NCBI GenBank assembly: GCA_949987705.1
Contig: OX465282.1
Coordinates: 125,012,310 to 125,076,309, forward strand
DNA: 64,000 bases
Direction: 5' to 3'
Origin: Thereva unica
Taxonomy: Eukaryota; Arthropoda; Insecta; Diptera; Therevidae
In this document: positions 42,900 to 53,959 of the stretch, piece by piece
Layout: every line of letters starts with the position of its first letter
How positions within the stretch are numbered: the stretch's first letter is position 1
Made by a program: the position numbers and the translations under genes
Notes under the pieces: model-generated
Told to the model about the DNA's origin: nothing
Seen by the model: only the letters and a program-made list of their open reading frames with translations
Database searches by the model: none

Positions 42900-44020
42900 G
42901 TTGCTTCTTCACGATCAGGTTGGCTCCGCTGGGGGTGCAGGCAGATCATAAGCCGTATAGGCTGACTCTAAGTAAAGACCATTCCCCCTCCAAACTTCAG
43001 TGTAACTACCGTTAGGTCCGTTTAACTGTGGTTCGGTGGTCAAAGGTGTTGTATTCCCTGTCCAGGGCCTAAAGGAGGAAAATCTGGAGGTTGTTTGTAT
43101 TTCGGAGTGGTGGAGGCTGATCTGAACGAACTCAAGCATTTTTCGGTGCTCTCTGAGCGCCGTGTTCGGCGTCCTCCTCCGAACCCGAACCCTCCACCAG
43201 TTCATCCAGATTCGGAGATTCCTCCTTTGTGGATGGGCGTTTAAAAATTTTCAGTTTTAGTTGGTTTGATTCTTTTCCAATATCTCGAGGGACTCCTCCT
43301 TGATAAGGAGAGCGCATGAACTTCTCTCTCTTTTTCAACGGTCCCTCTGTTTTCATCTATAAGAACCGTCGAATTTTGTTCCTGGAGACACTGGATATGC
43401 TTTCCAGGTTCCAGATTTAGTTTTGCCAACCAGATTCTTGGGATATCCGCCGCTGGGATTAGCTTGAGCTTCATGCTTTCCCATGCGTTGCAGATATCAG
43501 TGACGAATTCGAATAGGAAGTCCCTTGGGGCCTGGTCTTTACATCTGATAACCCTGAACCTTCGACTACCTCCGAGCAGGCATAGCAGAGCGCTGTTGTT
43601 CCTCTCTTGCCTGAGAAGACGTGGTTCAACGCCATCTCCGATAGTTTGACTTCCACTTCCACCCAGGTTTCGGGGCTATTTTAAAGGAGAGGTGGTAGAA
43701 ACCCTCCTGAGCTGAGAGTGACCTGTACGAAACCCACCGACTTGACTTTGTATAGCGTACTTTGAAGGCTGCTTTAATGTCAAAAATTGTGACCATCAGC
43801 ATACTTCTGGGATGCAGCTACTCCTTGACCATTTTTCCAGCTCTTCTAGCGTCAAAAACAGGTCTGATAGCCTAGTAGGCATGCAGGTCTTAGAGGTTAT
43901 CTCTGTAGCATATTGATCTGTAGATACTATGTTCGGTATGAAGGACCTTAGCGAAGTCTTCTTTAACTCGCTTGGGGTGTAAGACCTCTTAGGTTTCTCT
44001 GAACAGCGCCGAAACATGAC
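42900..44020 (-). pseudogene. R1-type ORF1 (gag-like, DUF4780-like) relic
   Basis: The minus strand contains RFRVIRCKDQAPRDFLFEF followed by VTDICNAWESMKLKLIPA and ADIPRIWLAKLNLEP, then CLQEQN. This order (IRC...W.GxxLKL....IPR...W..........LxxQN) matches the DUF4780-like region in insect retrotransposon ORF1 proteins. A Glu-rich piece (DELVEGSGSEEDAEHG) and others follow in shifted frames; 43,796-44,017 is an open stretch upstream without recognisable motifs. It lies upstream of the R1 linker relic on the same strand, so both likely come from one element whose endonuclease has been lost. Confidence 0.55.
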
Positions 44021-44098
44021 CTGTTGCTAAATAAGTAACGAATATTCTCCGCCGCCTAAATGTGATGGTTTTCTTGCTCCTTTGACGCGTTCTACATG

Positions 44099-44229
44099 TT
44101 CAACTTTTCATTCAACTTCAACACTATTTTCTCTTTCACTAGCATTAAGATTCCGTGAAAGATTATCCGTTTTGCAAATTTTATAGGAACGAAAGAGAAA
44201 AAATTGTTGAAGTTGAACGAAAAGTTGAA
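44099..44229. mobile_element. 131-bp MITE with ~39-bp TIRs
   Basis: TTCAACTTTTCATTCAACTT (left, 44099 on) and its inverted counterpart ending GAACGAAAAGTTGAA (44229) pair over 39 positions with a few mismatches, closing near CTCTTTC/GAAAGAG. The TIRs contain a GTTGAA subrepeat. No target duplication is certain. Confidence 0.7.
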
Positions 44230-44663
44230 CGAATAGTTGTGCGTGGAGACCGGTCTTTCAACAAGACGATGAATATTCTGTCAAGCCCGATGTCATGAAA
44301 AGAAAAATGGTGTCTATCGCGCGCTCCACCCTCTTTTGTCACGATCGTCTAATTCTCATCTCGGTTAACCTTTGATTTCGAAATGCAGCTTTCGGAAGGA
44401 GATGGGGTCTTAAGCCAAATATGGTACGTTCAACTCTCACGCACTGCTCAATGGTGTTGTGGCCACTGCTGAACAGGGCCTTGTCCTAAATTCATGAAGA
44501 GTCCGAAGGATGGCAGTAATAAGTCCAATAATGCTCATGAGGCAGCCCTACACCAAATCTATAGACTGAAATTTCTCTTTTTTCTTAGGTAATTTTTTTT
44601 GGAGATTTTTAAATTTTCATTTTTTTTCTTGCTGTCCATAATGAATACTTGTAAGGGACATAT

Positions 44664-44912
44664 CGTCGTTGTCAAACCAATATCTGTTATGTGCACCTTT
44701 TATAGACTTTAAACATTATTTTGACCGTCTTACTAAGCAAATTTTCGTATAAAAGACTTTTACGCGACTCTAAGCATTATACGGTGAGCTGTGGTCACTT
44801 ATAAAATATGCTATGTGCAGGAGATGTTCCAGGATGTCCAGGAGGACGTTTTTTTCAATACCTAACAGTTATACTTTTCGCACATAGCAGATATTGGTTT
44901 GACAACAACAAT
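44664..44912. mobile_element. ~250-bp MITE with ~26-bp TIRs
   Basis: TTGTCAAACCAATATCTGTT with ATGTGC (44669-44694) faces GCACATAGCAGATATTGGTT with TGACAA (44879-44904); one mismatch in 26. Outside these, CGTCG and AACAACA extend the pairing imperfectly. Non-coding. Confidence 0.75.
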
Positions 44913-45486
44913 GTACCATGTATGTTGCGCTTCATACAGAATACATGAATAAAATTTCTCTGTGTTGTGGAACCAATTGTACGTAAACTCAATCCGTTGC
45001 ATCCAATAAGCACTCATTTCACAACAATTGCAGTTATGAAACCTTGATATTTTTTTTGTTCAATTTCCGTAACCACATTCTGAGCGGTTGTTCTCAACCA
45101 AACGAAATTAACGATCATAACCACTTTTCCTACATCTTTCTCAACCTGTTCGTAAGACATAGCATACCTGCAGTCATCTGTGAAAAGCCGCCGCATTGGT
45201 AACATTCCATCCAGCGAACAAAGTAAAGAATTAGAAATCTGCTTCGGCTAAGCCACATCGCAGCGGCGCAAGGTCATCCAGCGCCGATCGAAAGAATCCC
45301 ATCTAATTAAAGACTGATCTCACGCTGAGCGATATTTTAATTATGTCCTCCTCTAGCCTAGATCTCTGGTCCATCCATGGCTACGTTTAGAGACTAGATT
45401 GCTGCTAGCTTCGATGAGAATTGAGTGCGGTGCGCAGTCGCGAGTGATGTAACTGTGTGCGCGCGCGCATACTCCGCGCTATTACA
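44913..45486. other. no gene seen
   Basis: Unassigned, becoming GC-richer after 45,220. A short (GC)n run GCGCGCGCGC lies at about 45,459. Confidence 0.4.
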
Positions 45487-45672
45487 TCATGTGGCAGTAG
45501 TGTTGACTGTGCCAACTGTAGATCCACTTCTGAGGTTCAACGCCGCAATTTGAAAGCTGTGGCCTCTAGCGCTTGGATTGCCTTTGCTGATCTGTGGATG
45601 CTGCTGCTGCTGGTGCTGCATCGTTGCTTCTTCTACGTCTTCTTCTTCTTCTTCTTTTCCTTCTGAGACCAT
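45487..45672 (-). CDS. 61-codon ORF with Glu and Gln runs, possible host exon
   Basis: The minus-strand ATG opens MVSEGKEEEEEDVEEATMQH, followed by QQQQHP and a non-repetitive part (ISKGNPSARGHSF, IAALNLRSGSTVGTVN), then TGA. The repeats come from GAA and CAG triplet tracts, common in fly transcription-factor exons. The surrounding 45.2-45.9 kb is GC-richer than the flanks. It may be a first coding exon whose donor lies before the stop, or chance. No family recognised. Confidence 0.25.
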   Translation of the reverse strand: MVSEGKEEEEEDVEEATMQHQQQQHPQISKGNPSARGHSFQIAALNLRSGSTVGTVNTTAT

Positions 45673-45699
45673 AGGTCGTTGTGCAATCTTCTACGACAC

Positions 45700-47370
45700 C
45701 TTTTTAATAAGTTCAAGCTATTTAGCGACGGTGGTACCACTTGTCGGGAGTCTTACCTGCATTTCGTGCAGTCGTCGCGTCGTACCTCGGACTTCTCTTA
45801 AGTTACCGAATACGCGGCGATGCTAAGGGAAAATAATGATTTAATAATCCAAGATGATTGCGGCTTCTTCATTTGAGAGCGCTTCTCGGGGCTTTTCTTA
45901 GCTGAAAAGTAGGTCTTTTGCCTTTTGAATATAAATTCGCATGAGAGTGGATTAAATGCCGATTAGGACGACGGACGGATAAAGCGATAGAGTCTGTCTT
46001 TTTTTTACATAAAAATTACATTAATTTCAAGTCTTGTTGGGCTTGAAGCGATTTTGGTCATTTCCGTTTATGGAATTGGGTTTAAGCGAATATTTTTCAT
46101 TTTTTGTATCTATTTTGAATTTTCTTGTTTAACCAAAGGTAAATTGTTCCTATTAATATCTTACTTTAGTTATAGGTGGGTTAGGATACTGAGAAAGAAG
46201 TTTTATGTAGAACATCCTATTTTAGAGGCTGTCCAATGCTTGTACAATATCAATTGATCTTAACATTAAAAGTCCATGTTTGGATTTTGGACTATTTCAC
46301 ACGTTTCATTCCTTACTAATGAATGTGCTGAGTTATGAGTGCTGTCTGATTTAAGTAATGCATGTTGTATTTTTCCAATATTTGTAAATAAATGGACATA
46401 TTAGAAATATTAATTAAAACAAGCGAACTCGATCCAAAACGTAATTCAATTTTGGTAAAGAAAAAAACTGATTTTAACAAATTAGGATTGCCACTAATCA
46501 ATTATTATTATAAAGAGATAAAATGGTACAGTAGGAATTTTAGCTGAAATAATGTCAAAAGAAAAAGTTTGGTGTTAGGTAGTACAAAACCATCATTCGA
46601 TTTACTGAAGCAGTAACTTACAAATAGAAGAAATTTGTTCAGTTTATTGATTATGCCACGAAGATGCTACTGATCCACAGCAAAAACTAGAGTAGTTTCC
46701 GATCAGCTGATAACTTGTGCATCACCCTGTGCGAGGGTCAACATTTTCTGTAGAGAAAAACTTGCCCTTCGGTCATTACTTTTGGACTTAGCACCTCATC
46801 AAAAGAAAAGAACGAAAGAAGAAGGTTCTTCTGGTGGAACGGTGAAATTAAGAAATGTCGATGTGCTCAATCTAATTGAGGTATGTTAACTGTGGTCGAC
46901 CCCTTTCAACTGTTCCACTTGCCCTGGTTTTTTATACTTGTTTTGTCCATCTTTTGTATATGTCCAAACAATTTCTACATTCCTTTCTCAATTCACGAAA
47001 CTACAACTTCCTTCAACGCTTCACTTTGGGAGACATTACCACAAGCAGCAAAAGAGGTGCAGTAGGCAGTGAGTACCCGTAGATTGAGTCGCGACTTTCA
47101 AGCCAAGGTGTAAAGAAACCGTGCCGAAGGCTGAATGGCAAACCAGTGAGTATAGACAGGCTGGTCGTAAGAGGTCCCTGCCGATGCCCGGGAAAGGTCG
47201 GTGTGTACAAATGACGGACTTCATTTCCGGCTTTACTCATAGGAACGCGAATAAAAATAACAAAAATAATAATAAAAAGACACCAAACAAACGGATGCAC
47301 AGAAGACCCGACCCAGCATCGTACAAGAACTAGGACCAAGGACTACAAACCTTTCTCGCTCGAGGGAGCC
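45700..47370. other. no gene seen
   Basis: Unassigned. A 108-codon minus-strand open stretch at 47,013-47,339 has no recognisable domain. Confidence 0.4.
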
Positions 47371-48670
47371 TCAGCTTGCTGCAAGTGGGGCAATCGCCCA
47401 CTCTGGCTTTGCGACTACCAAAAACAATTCTTCATAGTCAGGCCACATAACCAAAGGCGTACTAGGAGTCACTAGGAACAGCGTCACATTTGAGAAACAG
47501 AGATCACTAGCGTCCATCCGCAATATAAGGTACAATCGCGCCTTCTTAGTTTTCGGCAGAATTGCAGAGAATGAGCCCGCCGGTATCATCTCGGAGAAGG
47601 ACAAAACCAACAAAACAAAATTTGTGGGTTAATGCTAGCCATATCTCTTCGGGGTTATGGTTAGGAGGCTCATCCTTTGGTGTATGCGGGTTTAAGTATG
47701 CAACGTCGTTGGCGCGGAGTTGGAGAAGACGATGGGCTGAGCAGATTTTTTGGATTTCTGAATTCACTTTTTTAACAGCGTGGTTATTGTCATTTCTCGT
47801 CTCCTTTTTGCTAAGAAAAGAAAAAGAATGGCAGAAGGGAGAATTAAGATTAAAAACAACAACAAAAAGCTAAAGCATTCTGACGTATAGTTCGTTGGAA
47901 AAGTTGGCTCTTGTGAAAACCCATACGACTCTTCATCGCTTTTCAAAAAGGAATGAACGATTACAGGCCATTTCTGCTGTCTGAAACTACGGCCCCGATT
48001 AATTGTGCCCGGTGCAAGTGCACAATTCGCACCTATGAAAGCGCCGCCCCTGGTAGTATGTGTTCGACATTTACGGTCTGGCAGGCCTTCAGAATTGCCA
48101 GTGTCTGCTTGAAATATTGCATGGTGCGCCGGAAACTGCGAGGGCAATGAACTGTTGGGGGGCTATCACATATACCCCTTTCCGACGTCTTCTGATGTGT
48201 TGGAGCTGTAGGGGTATATATGATCGTAGGGCTCTCAGGTCCAGGCTCCAATTTACTTCAGTCTAAGTGCACTACAGCAGACCATGTATTTAATATGAAT
48301 GACGGTAGGGAGCTCGTGCAAGAGAGCACCCGCTCGTGGGGTCTGGTACAACGTGTTCTATTGACCGTGTTGTTGTGGGATCTTTCCTATCTTTATGATA
48401 TTATAGGTCCTGTTCAGTGCTAGCAACCTTTTACTTTACTTTACGTGATGATTATACGCACTGCGCCTATGTACATCCACAGGAACTTGCACTACGTCCG
48501 ATGAAGCAGCATGTGTCATATCAGGAACGATCCCCACGATTTTTGTCCGTTTTGGGGCTTGCACAACCGCAAAGAGAGATTCTAACCCCGACATAGTGTT
48601 CAGCATCCTCGAAACAAGGGACAAGGAGGTGCTCTTGCTCCGGTTCAATATATTTACCATTTTCGGCTTT
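47371..48670 (-). other. unrecognised coding-like stretch, possibly a decayed retrotransposon ORF1
   Basis: Several overlapping minus-strand open stretches of 70-127 codons (48,660-48,436; 48,251-48,033; 48,147-47,764; 47,767-47,546; 47,613-47,371) look more protein-like than the flanks, e.g. LRANDVAYLNPHTPKDEPPN and MVNILNRSKSTSLSLVSRML. They would need several frameshifts to join. A 600-bp AU-rich leader-like stretch lies upstream on the same strand. I cannot name a family. Confidence 0.25.
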
Positions 48671-49929
48671 TTTCCGACTCACAATTGTAACGGTCAGTTT
48701 TGCTCGAAAATCCCTAAATAACGATTTGACTCAAAAAAACACTGTCGGGAAGGAAATTTAAAAGTTTTTCGGAACCGAAAAGTAGGCGAGGAAAATAAAA
48801 ACAAAAAATAGGAAAGGAAAATTTTGCAGTCAGGGGATTGATTTTTTTGGAGTCGGTCACGGAGAGAAAAAAAACCAGGTTTCCGAATCTAGTGCGCGGA
48901 AATATAAAAATAAAAATTGCTCGAGGTTTATCGGCGATTATTAAAATTGTTCATACTCCGTTGAAGATAGAGACAGTTTGTGTGTATAGATATGTATATA
49001 TAAAAGAAATACCCCCGAGTGAGCGGTCTTTTGATAAGTTCGGGAAGTACAAGCGAAAACGTTGTGAGGGACCAGCAGATCAGTGTTGTGAAAAACAGTC
49101 CCTGATATGCCTGACAAACCTATATTGTTATGCCAATATTCAGACATAAAGCAGTAGCATTAGCCTATTTTGGATTACCGTCTTGTGGAGAGGGAATGTT
49201 CTACTTCATAACCCGAGGCTCACCATATTAGTAGGACCGCAAGCCAGCAACAACCAGGAACTGGGGCCAAGCAGAAGGCAGCAGTACTTTAGTCGAAAAT
49301 AGTATTAAACACTAATACACCAGGTATTTTTTTTGTTCATTTTTTTGGTGCGAACGAAGGAAGCTGGGTGCTGGAAGTGCCTAAATTAAAATAATGTCGA
49401 AGCAAAATATATAAGGCCCAAGATGAATATATATTAAAATATAACCAATACAACACAAAAAAAAAATCTAAACCATACCAATAAATGTAATAATAATAAA
49501 TACACAGAGAAAAAGATTTATGTGCGCTTTGAATTACTAATTTACTTGATTATCGTTCAACAATTTTAAGTGCAGTCATAATTACATTATATTATTTATA
49601 TTTGCTTTATAGTACATATTATTTATATTTGTTTATACAGCTGTTGGCTCCTTATTGGAGATAATTTCTTCTTCTTGATGTTTCCAGGTAGTTTGCTTTT
49701 CTTGTAAACTGAATCAATATATGTGATATCTTGTGTACAAACGCGACGTAATGGTACCAGTGCGACGCGTTTTTCAAAATCTTTTGTCGACCAGAATTAT
49801 ATAAGTATATTTAATTATAGATTACTGTTTCTTGAAGTTGCGAATTTTAAATCGTTGTATCTGACAATTGTACTAGTTCATTGTCAATGAAGATTGTGGT
49901 AGTTCTTAATTTGTTGTATTCTTGTGCGT
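48671..49929. other. no gene seen
   Basis: AT-rich, with an open stretch at 48,838-49,149 (+) of no known family. Weak similarity of 49,620-49,929 to the complement of 27,140-27,480 suggests the LTR-like repeat extends this far. Confidence 0.4.
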
Positions 49930-50425
49930 TGTTGGTACCTGTAATAAACAGGAAAATTAAATGATTATAATGAGAATTTCCATGTGTTAGATTTTTTTGG
50001 GAATGGTTGGAGCGGGTTTCATTTCCTTTCAGGGTTCTTAAGTAGTGCTTTTCCTTGTCAGCTGGTGGTTATCCATACTATGAGCTGGCAAGGGAATGAA
50101 CTACAGTGACACGGCTCAAGCAAGGCCGAGAGAAGGATGGAAACTCAAGATGAAAGTGCATAATCACAGGTAAGTGGTGAACCATGATGCGTATAGGCCC
50201 GGCCACACACCCCACGACCCCCCCGGCGAGCTGGTGAACTCCGGGTGGCCGGCAGCATATCCCCCTAACATTAGGATCGGCGGTTGGGGAGGATAGGAGT
50301 TCCGATTTTTTTATGTTTGGGATTGCGCTCTTAGTCAGGCTTTTCCGGGCTTCTGGCTGAGGGGGCAATACCTCGCATAAATGGCGCCCAATGTATAGTC
50401 GCGCCATTATGCTGTTACACACTCT
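49930..50425 (+). repeat. LTR-like dispersed repeat, copy 2
   Basis: Counterpart of 26,735-27,480 in opposite orientation: GGTAAGTGGTGAACCATG, CCGGCCACACACCCCACGAC, GCTTTTCCGGGCTTCTGGC, CCTCGCATAAA and then TGGCGCCCAATG. The last motif matches the start of a tRNA-Lys-type primer-binding site directly after a putative LTR end. No gag/pol genes follow; an R1-clade relic abuts at 50,430. Diverged from copy 1 in the AT-rich part. Confidence 0.45.
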
Positions 50426-50429
50426 ATAG

Positions 50430-51360
50430 TAGTCAGTCAAGTCCCGGACTAGACCCAGAAATTTTACCTTGGAGTTAGGGTATGTCCAAATTAGGGAAGT
50501 TAGAAAGCAAGGAGTTTCGTTTTCGCAGTGATCATCATTAGCTCAGTTTTACCTGGATTGACTGCTGGTCTGGTACTATCCTAGAGATTGCTTCATCGAA
50601 ATAAACGGTCTCCGGCCTCCTCCACGGTAATCTTATACCCGCAACACCAGATTAGCCCACTCGTCTCATTCCTTACAGCTGCCACTCCCCCTTTCATGCA
50701 CTCAACATGATATGAATTCGTTTGTAAATAGAACAAATCGACTTGGGAATAATCTCTCGCAGTCAGTATTTCCGAGCTCCTACACATCCAAGAGCTCAAA
50801 CGCAGGGTTCACCTTCTTCAACTTCCCTTCGACCCTAACCCTTAACCTATTCCCCCTCCTCCATACTAAGCTTACTGCTAGACATTCCACCATGACGTGA
50901 TACACGGCATGGTAGTACAAAGGTTAGCACTGCCACATAAAAAAAGACAACTCTTCCTTGCAGTGTATCTTTGTTAGAGTATTCAGTTACCATTTTGGTT
51001 CCCAAATCCACTTGGAGTGCTCTCGAAGTTCTTGCATTGGCTAGATATGTATAGGTTGTTAAAGGAGACTTGCGACTTCTATGTCTGAAAAGGCTGCCAG
51101 GATGTGTTGTGTGTAATGTAAGGACCTTTCGGGCAGCTGAGATAGGCCTGTTAAGCTGGGGACGATGAAGTCTGGGGTGGTAGGGGTGAAGAGGTCGATT
51201 GAAACAACTCACTTGCTACCACTCCAGATCTACCGATTGACGGACGTGAGTCGATGATCTTTTCTAGTATCTTGACCAAGAAGATTTTTAGGCTTACCGG
51301 TCTATAGTTCTTCGCAGACTTGTATACTCTTCTTCGCGCCTTAGGGATACATAGTACAAT
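50430..51360 (-). pseudogene. R1-clade RT relic
   Basis: RT blocks follow each other on the minus strand in the proper order but in changing frames: CIPKARRRVYKSAKNYRPVS and LVKILEKIIDSR (51,350-51,240), AFSDIE, the first catalytic block (about 51,085), GLIWCCGY (about 50,650), VNPGKTELMMITAKTKL (about 50,555) and KVKFLGLVRDL (about 50,460). These match R1-type spellings (FIPKxGKxxYxxAKxFRPISL, AFLDIE, VNPxKTELVLFT, KFLGLxLD). The YADD block is not recognisable. The relic is dead; its neighbour at 49.93-50.43 kb is unrelated. Confidence 0.7.
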
Positions 51361-52925
51361 TCACCAGTTCGGGCTGGGTGCTTTAAAGGTGCTGATGCTG
51401 TTCATGTCTCCAAAAACCTTATTCTTTGCAATAATAGCGGAAATATCCTACAAGGTTTGTCTCTGTTCAGTTAAATCTTACGTTTTCCTATTCTCGAAGA
51501 ATGCGGAGTTTAATCTATTAGTATTCACCAAGAACAAGAAAACATCCGCATTCGTTTTCATTTCAACCAGTAATACCTTTAATTAGTCACAATTACTAAA
51601 TAAATCATCAGTATCCTCAACACTAGGTTGCGTGTGTGATGTAACAAGCATGGTACACTGATCCGAATCTTAACCGGTCTTAAGTCCGCTTTTAATTCCT
51701 GTTATATTTCCTTGAATGAATAAATCACATCTCAGCATGTGTCACGACTAATAGCTTAAAAATCGACACAAGATTTTTCTCACCGAAGCGACAAACCGAG
51801 GACCACCTTGGATGAGTCTATCGGCTAATCCTTCACCAAGGCTACCGTTTAATGAGCATGACATGTTACATTAGCTCCCATTTAAGTCAAGCGATTTAGT
51901 TAAGTGAGCAGCGCATGCTCGATTTCATCCTATCAATCACCGTTCAGCACCTTTCACCTCCAGTGTGTGCAGTCTTTTATACTTTTTTTGGTGCGTAATA
52001 GGGTCACGGGTCCGTCCTTTGGGTAAGACGACGTTCACCAAAGATCTTTCAGATTGCAGATCACAAATGCGGGAGCTGCTAGCAAGCCCCTAAGCATCTA
52101 CGGTTTGGATTCTATATGGTGCGCGAGGGGATAGTCTTGGCGTGGCTGGTAGTAGGTGCGTGTAACCTGATATGATTTGCATTTAGTGACCTGACTACTA
52201 AACAATGCCCTCACGCGGTGCGTTAAATTGGAAAAAATTGTGTCATACCCCCTGGCTGGTGAATTGTGTTGACAGTGAACGTGCCAACTTACCTGCACCC
52301 GGGCAGCAAATTTGTACAAGGTTAACCCCTTTTCTTTCCATTGAGTGACCAGAGCAGTGCATTTCTTTTGCTCGAGCTGCGTGCGCTTGTCAACCTCACC
52401 TGTGCGAAAACCACCTCTACTAGTACTACTACTACTACTATTACCGTTTTCCGTACCGGCGATCAACAGAATTGGAACAAAGCGCTCACCTGGCGATTAT
52501 ACAATTATTATTACCAAGTTTTCTTCTCTCTTGTCCCCTGCCCGATCTTCCCTTCGTTTAGGCTTCCATCTAAGGAACACCTTCGCTAGTTAACGATCAA
52601 TCAACCAGAATCAATTTGCCTTAAACGAGACTCATTGGATCCGATGGATAGGTGCTCACTGAAGCGGTGGCTATATTTTGTGGTACCTATACTTTTTTCT
52701 CTCTCTCTGTCTCATATTTTCACCATTGAAACCGTTACTCCGTGCAGCTCAACAAGTCTTGCTCTATAGCTTCAGGTATGCTGCGCGGCTGCAGTTTTTC
52801 CCCCGCTTCTGTGCTGCAATATTTCAGCATATTTTGTACGGCATTGCCCGATCAAAGTGATTTCTACTTCAGGTGCCTTCCGAGGAGAAAATGTCGGAGA
52901 CGGGCGGGCTGTCTTTAGGCGGCCG
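51361..52925. other. no gene seen
   Basis: Unassigned. Overlapping open stretches at 52,098-52,593 on both strands partly reflect a (TAC)n run near 52,430. GC-richer than the flanks; host non-coding DNA is plausible. Confidence 0.4.
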
Positions 52926-52929
52926 TCAG

Positions 52930-53070
52930 CTATCACCATGCAAATGAGATAATTTTATGTGAGACAGTTTTATTTGCATTTAGGAAAAATCTCAAGCCCA
53001 CAATAATGCAAAAGAAATGCATAATTATGCTTGTGTCTCACCTGGACGCGGTGTATTTCACCTTGTGACG
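52930..53070. promoter_or_regulatory. cluster of POU-octamer and related sites
   Basis: ATGCAAAT at about 52,938 and its complement ATTTGCAT at about 52,973 are exact octamers; ATGCATAATTATGC follows near 53,018 and CACCTGG near 53,040. Such density in 140 bp suggests a cis-regulatory element. Inferred from motifs only. Confidence 0.3.
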
Positions 53071-53795
53071 ACCACTTTTGATTTTCGTGAGAAGATATTA
53101 CAACACTGGAAAATTTTTCATTTTTTTAATGATTTATAAAAGCACTAATGGATGATATTACAGCATTAGTTTTAGGGTTTGTTTTGTCTTATCCACGCTT
53201 TTAATGGAGAGAAATGCTTGGGAAAATTAAGTTTTTTATGCTTTTATGAGTATGCTAAATATTAAAGTGTATCCTATGACTTTTGTTGATAGGTTAGCTA
53301 GTAATAAAACTGTTTATTTGTGAAAAAAAAAAAACAAAACAAAAGGAATTTAGAAATTTTCATTAATTACTTTTGAGGTGAAGAAGCTGCTAATTGGATA
53401 ATTATGTGGAAATTGATATTTCTGCCGATGTTGCGCATAATATTTTTGCGGAAGTTGTTATCAGTTAAATAAAAACCAACATAATTACTAATCATTATAA
53501 CGAGTTTCATTTAATTTTAAATTTATGGGATGTTGCAAAATGTTTACTATTTTATGAGCTTATTGTTGTTTTTATTACGAAAATATACATATTCGGAATC
53601 CCGCTTCAGATATCCTTTGTGTAAATAAATACTTCAAAGTAGACACTATAAACTCAGTCCTATTTTGTGTGTAAACTTAGTTGAGGAATCCCCCTTTGAA
53701 CTATTAACCTAGTGCGTTTTGTTGCTCACGGTATGAGGTAATGCCTAATAGACAGCTTTGTCGAAGAATTAGAAGATGATAAAATAGGTTAACAG
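53071..53795. other. no gene seen
   Basis: AT-rich unassigned sequence. Confidence 0.45.
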
Positions 53796-53799
53796 GCGG

Positions 53800-53940
53800 C
53801 AGAATGGTGGTAAAGAAGATGAACGTTGCGCTTGAACCCTAGGATGTTGCAAAAGTTCGGCAATCCTAATTGTGGAAAATTGTTCCATAGTTGAATTGTT
53901 TTATTCATAAATAAATTTCTAAAACGCAATGTGAGTGAAC
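53800..53940 (-). pseudogene. C-terminal tail of a non-LTR polymerase
   Basis: The minus strand gives LTLRFRNLFMNKTIQLWNNF, PQLGLPNFCNILGFKRNVH. This matches the terminal block of jockey/RTE-like polymerases (FxxRTxxLWNSLP......YNLxxFKxxVxR). Nothing of the upstream RT remains nearby, so it is an isolated 3' fragment, as expected from 5'-truncated insertion plus decay. Confidence 0.55.
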
Positions 53941-53959
53941 AGGATGGCTAGAGGATGTA

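Noticed and set aside
47953..48266. Plus-strand ORFs with CxxC pairs (NCARCKC, CWSCRG)
   Set aside because: Cysteine spacing fits no known zinc finger and the frames overlap the more protein-like minus-strand stretches; left unassigned.
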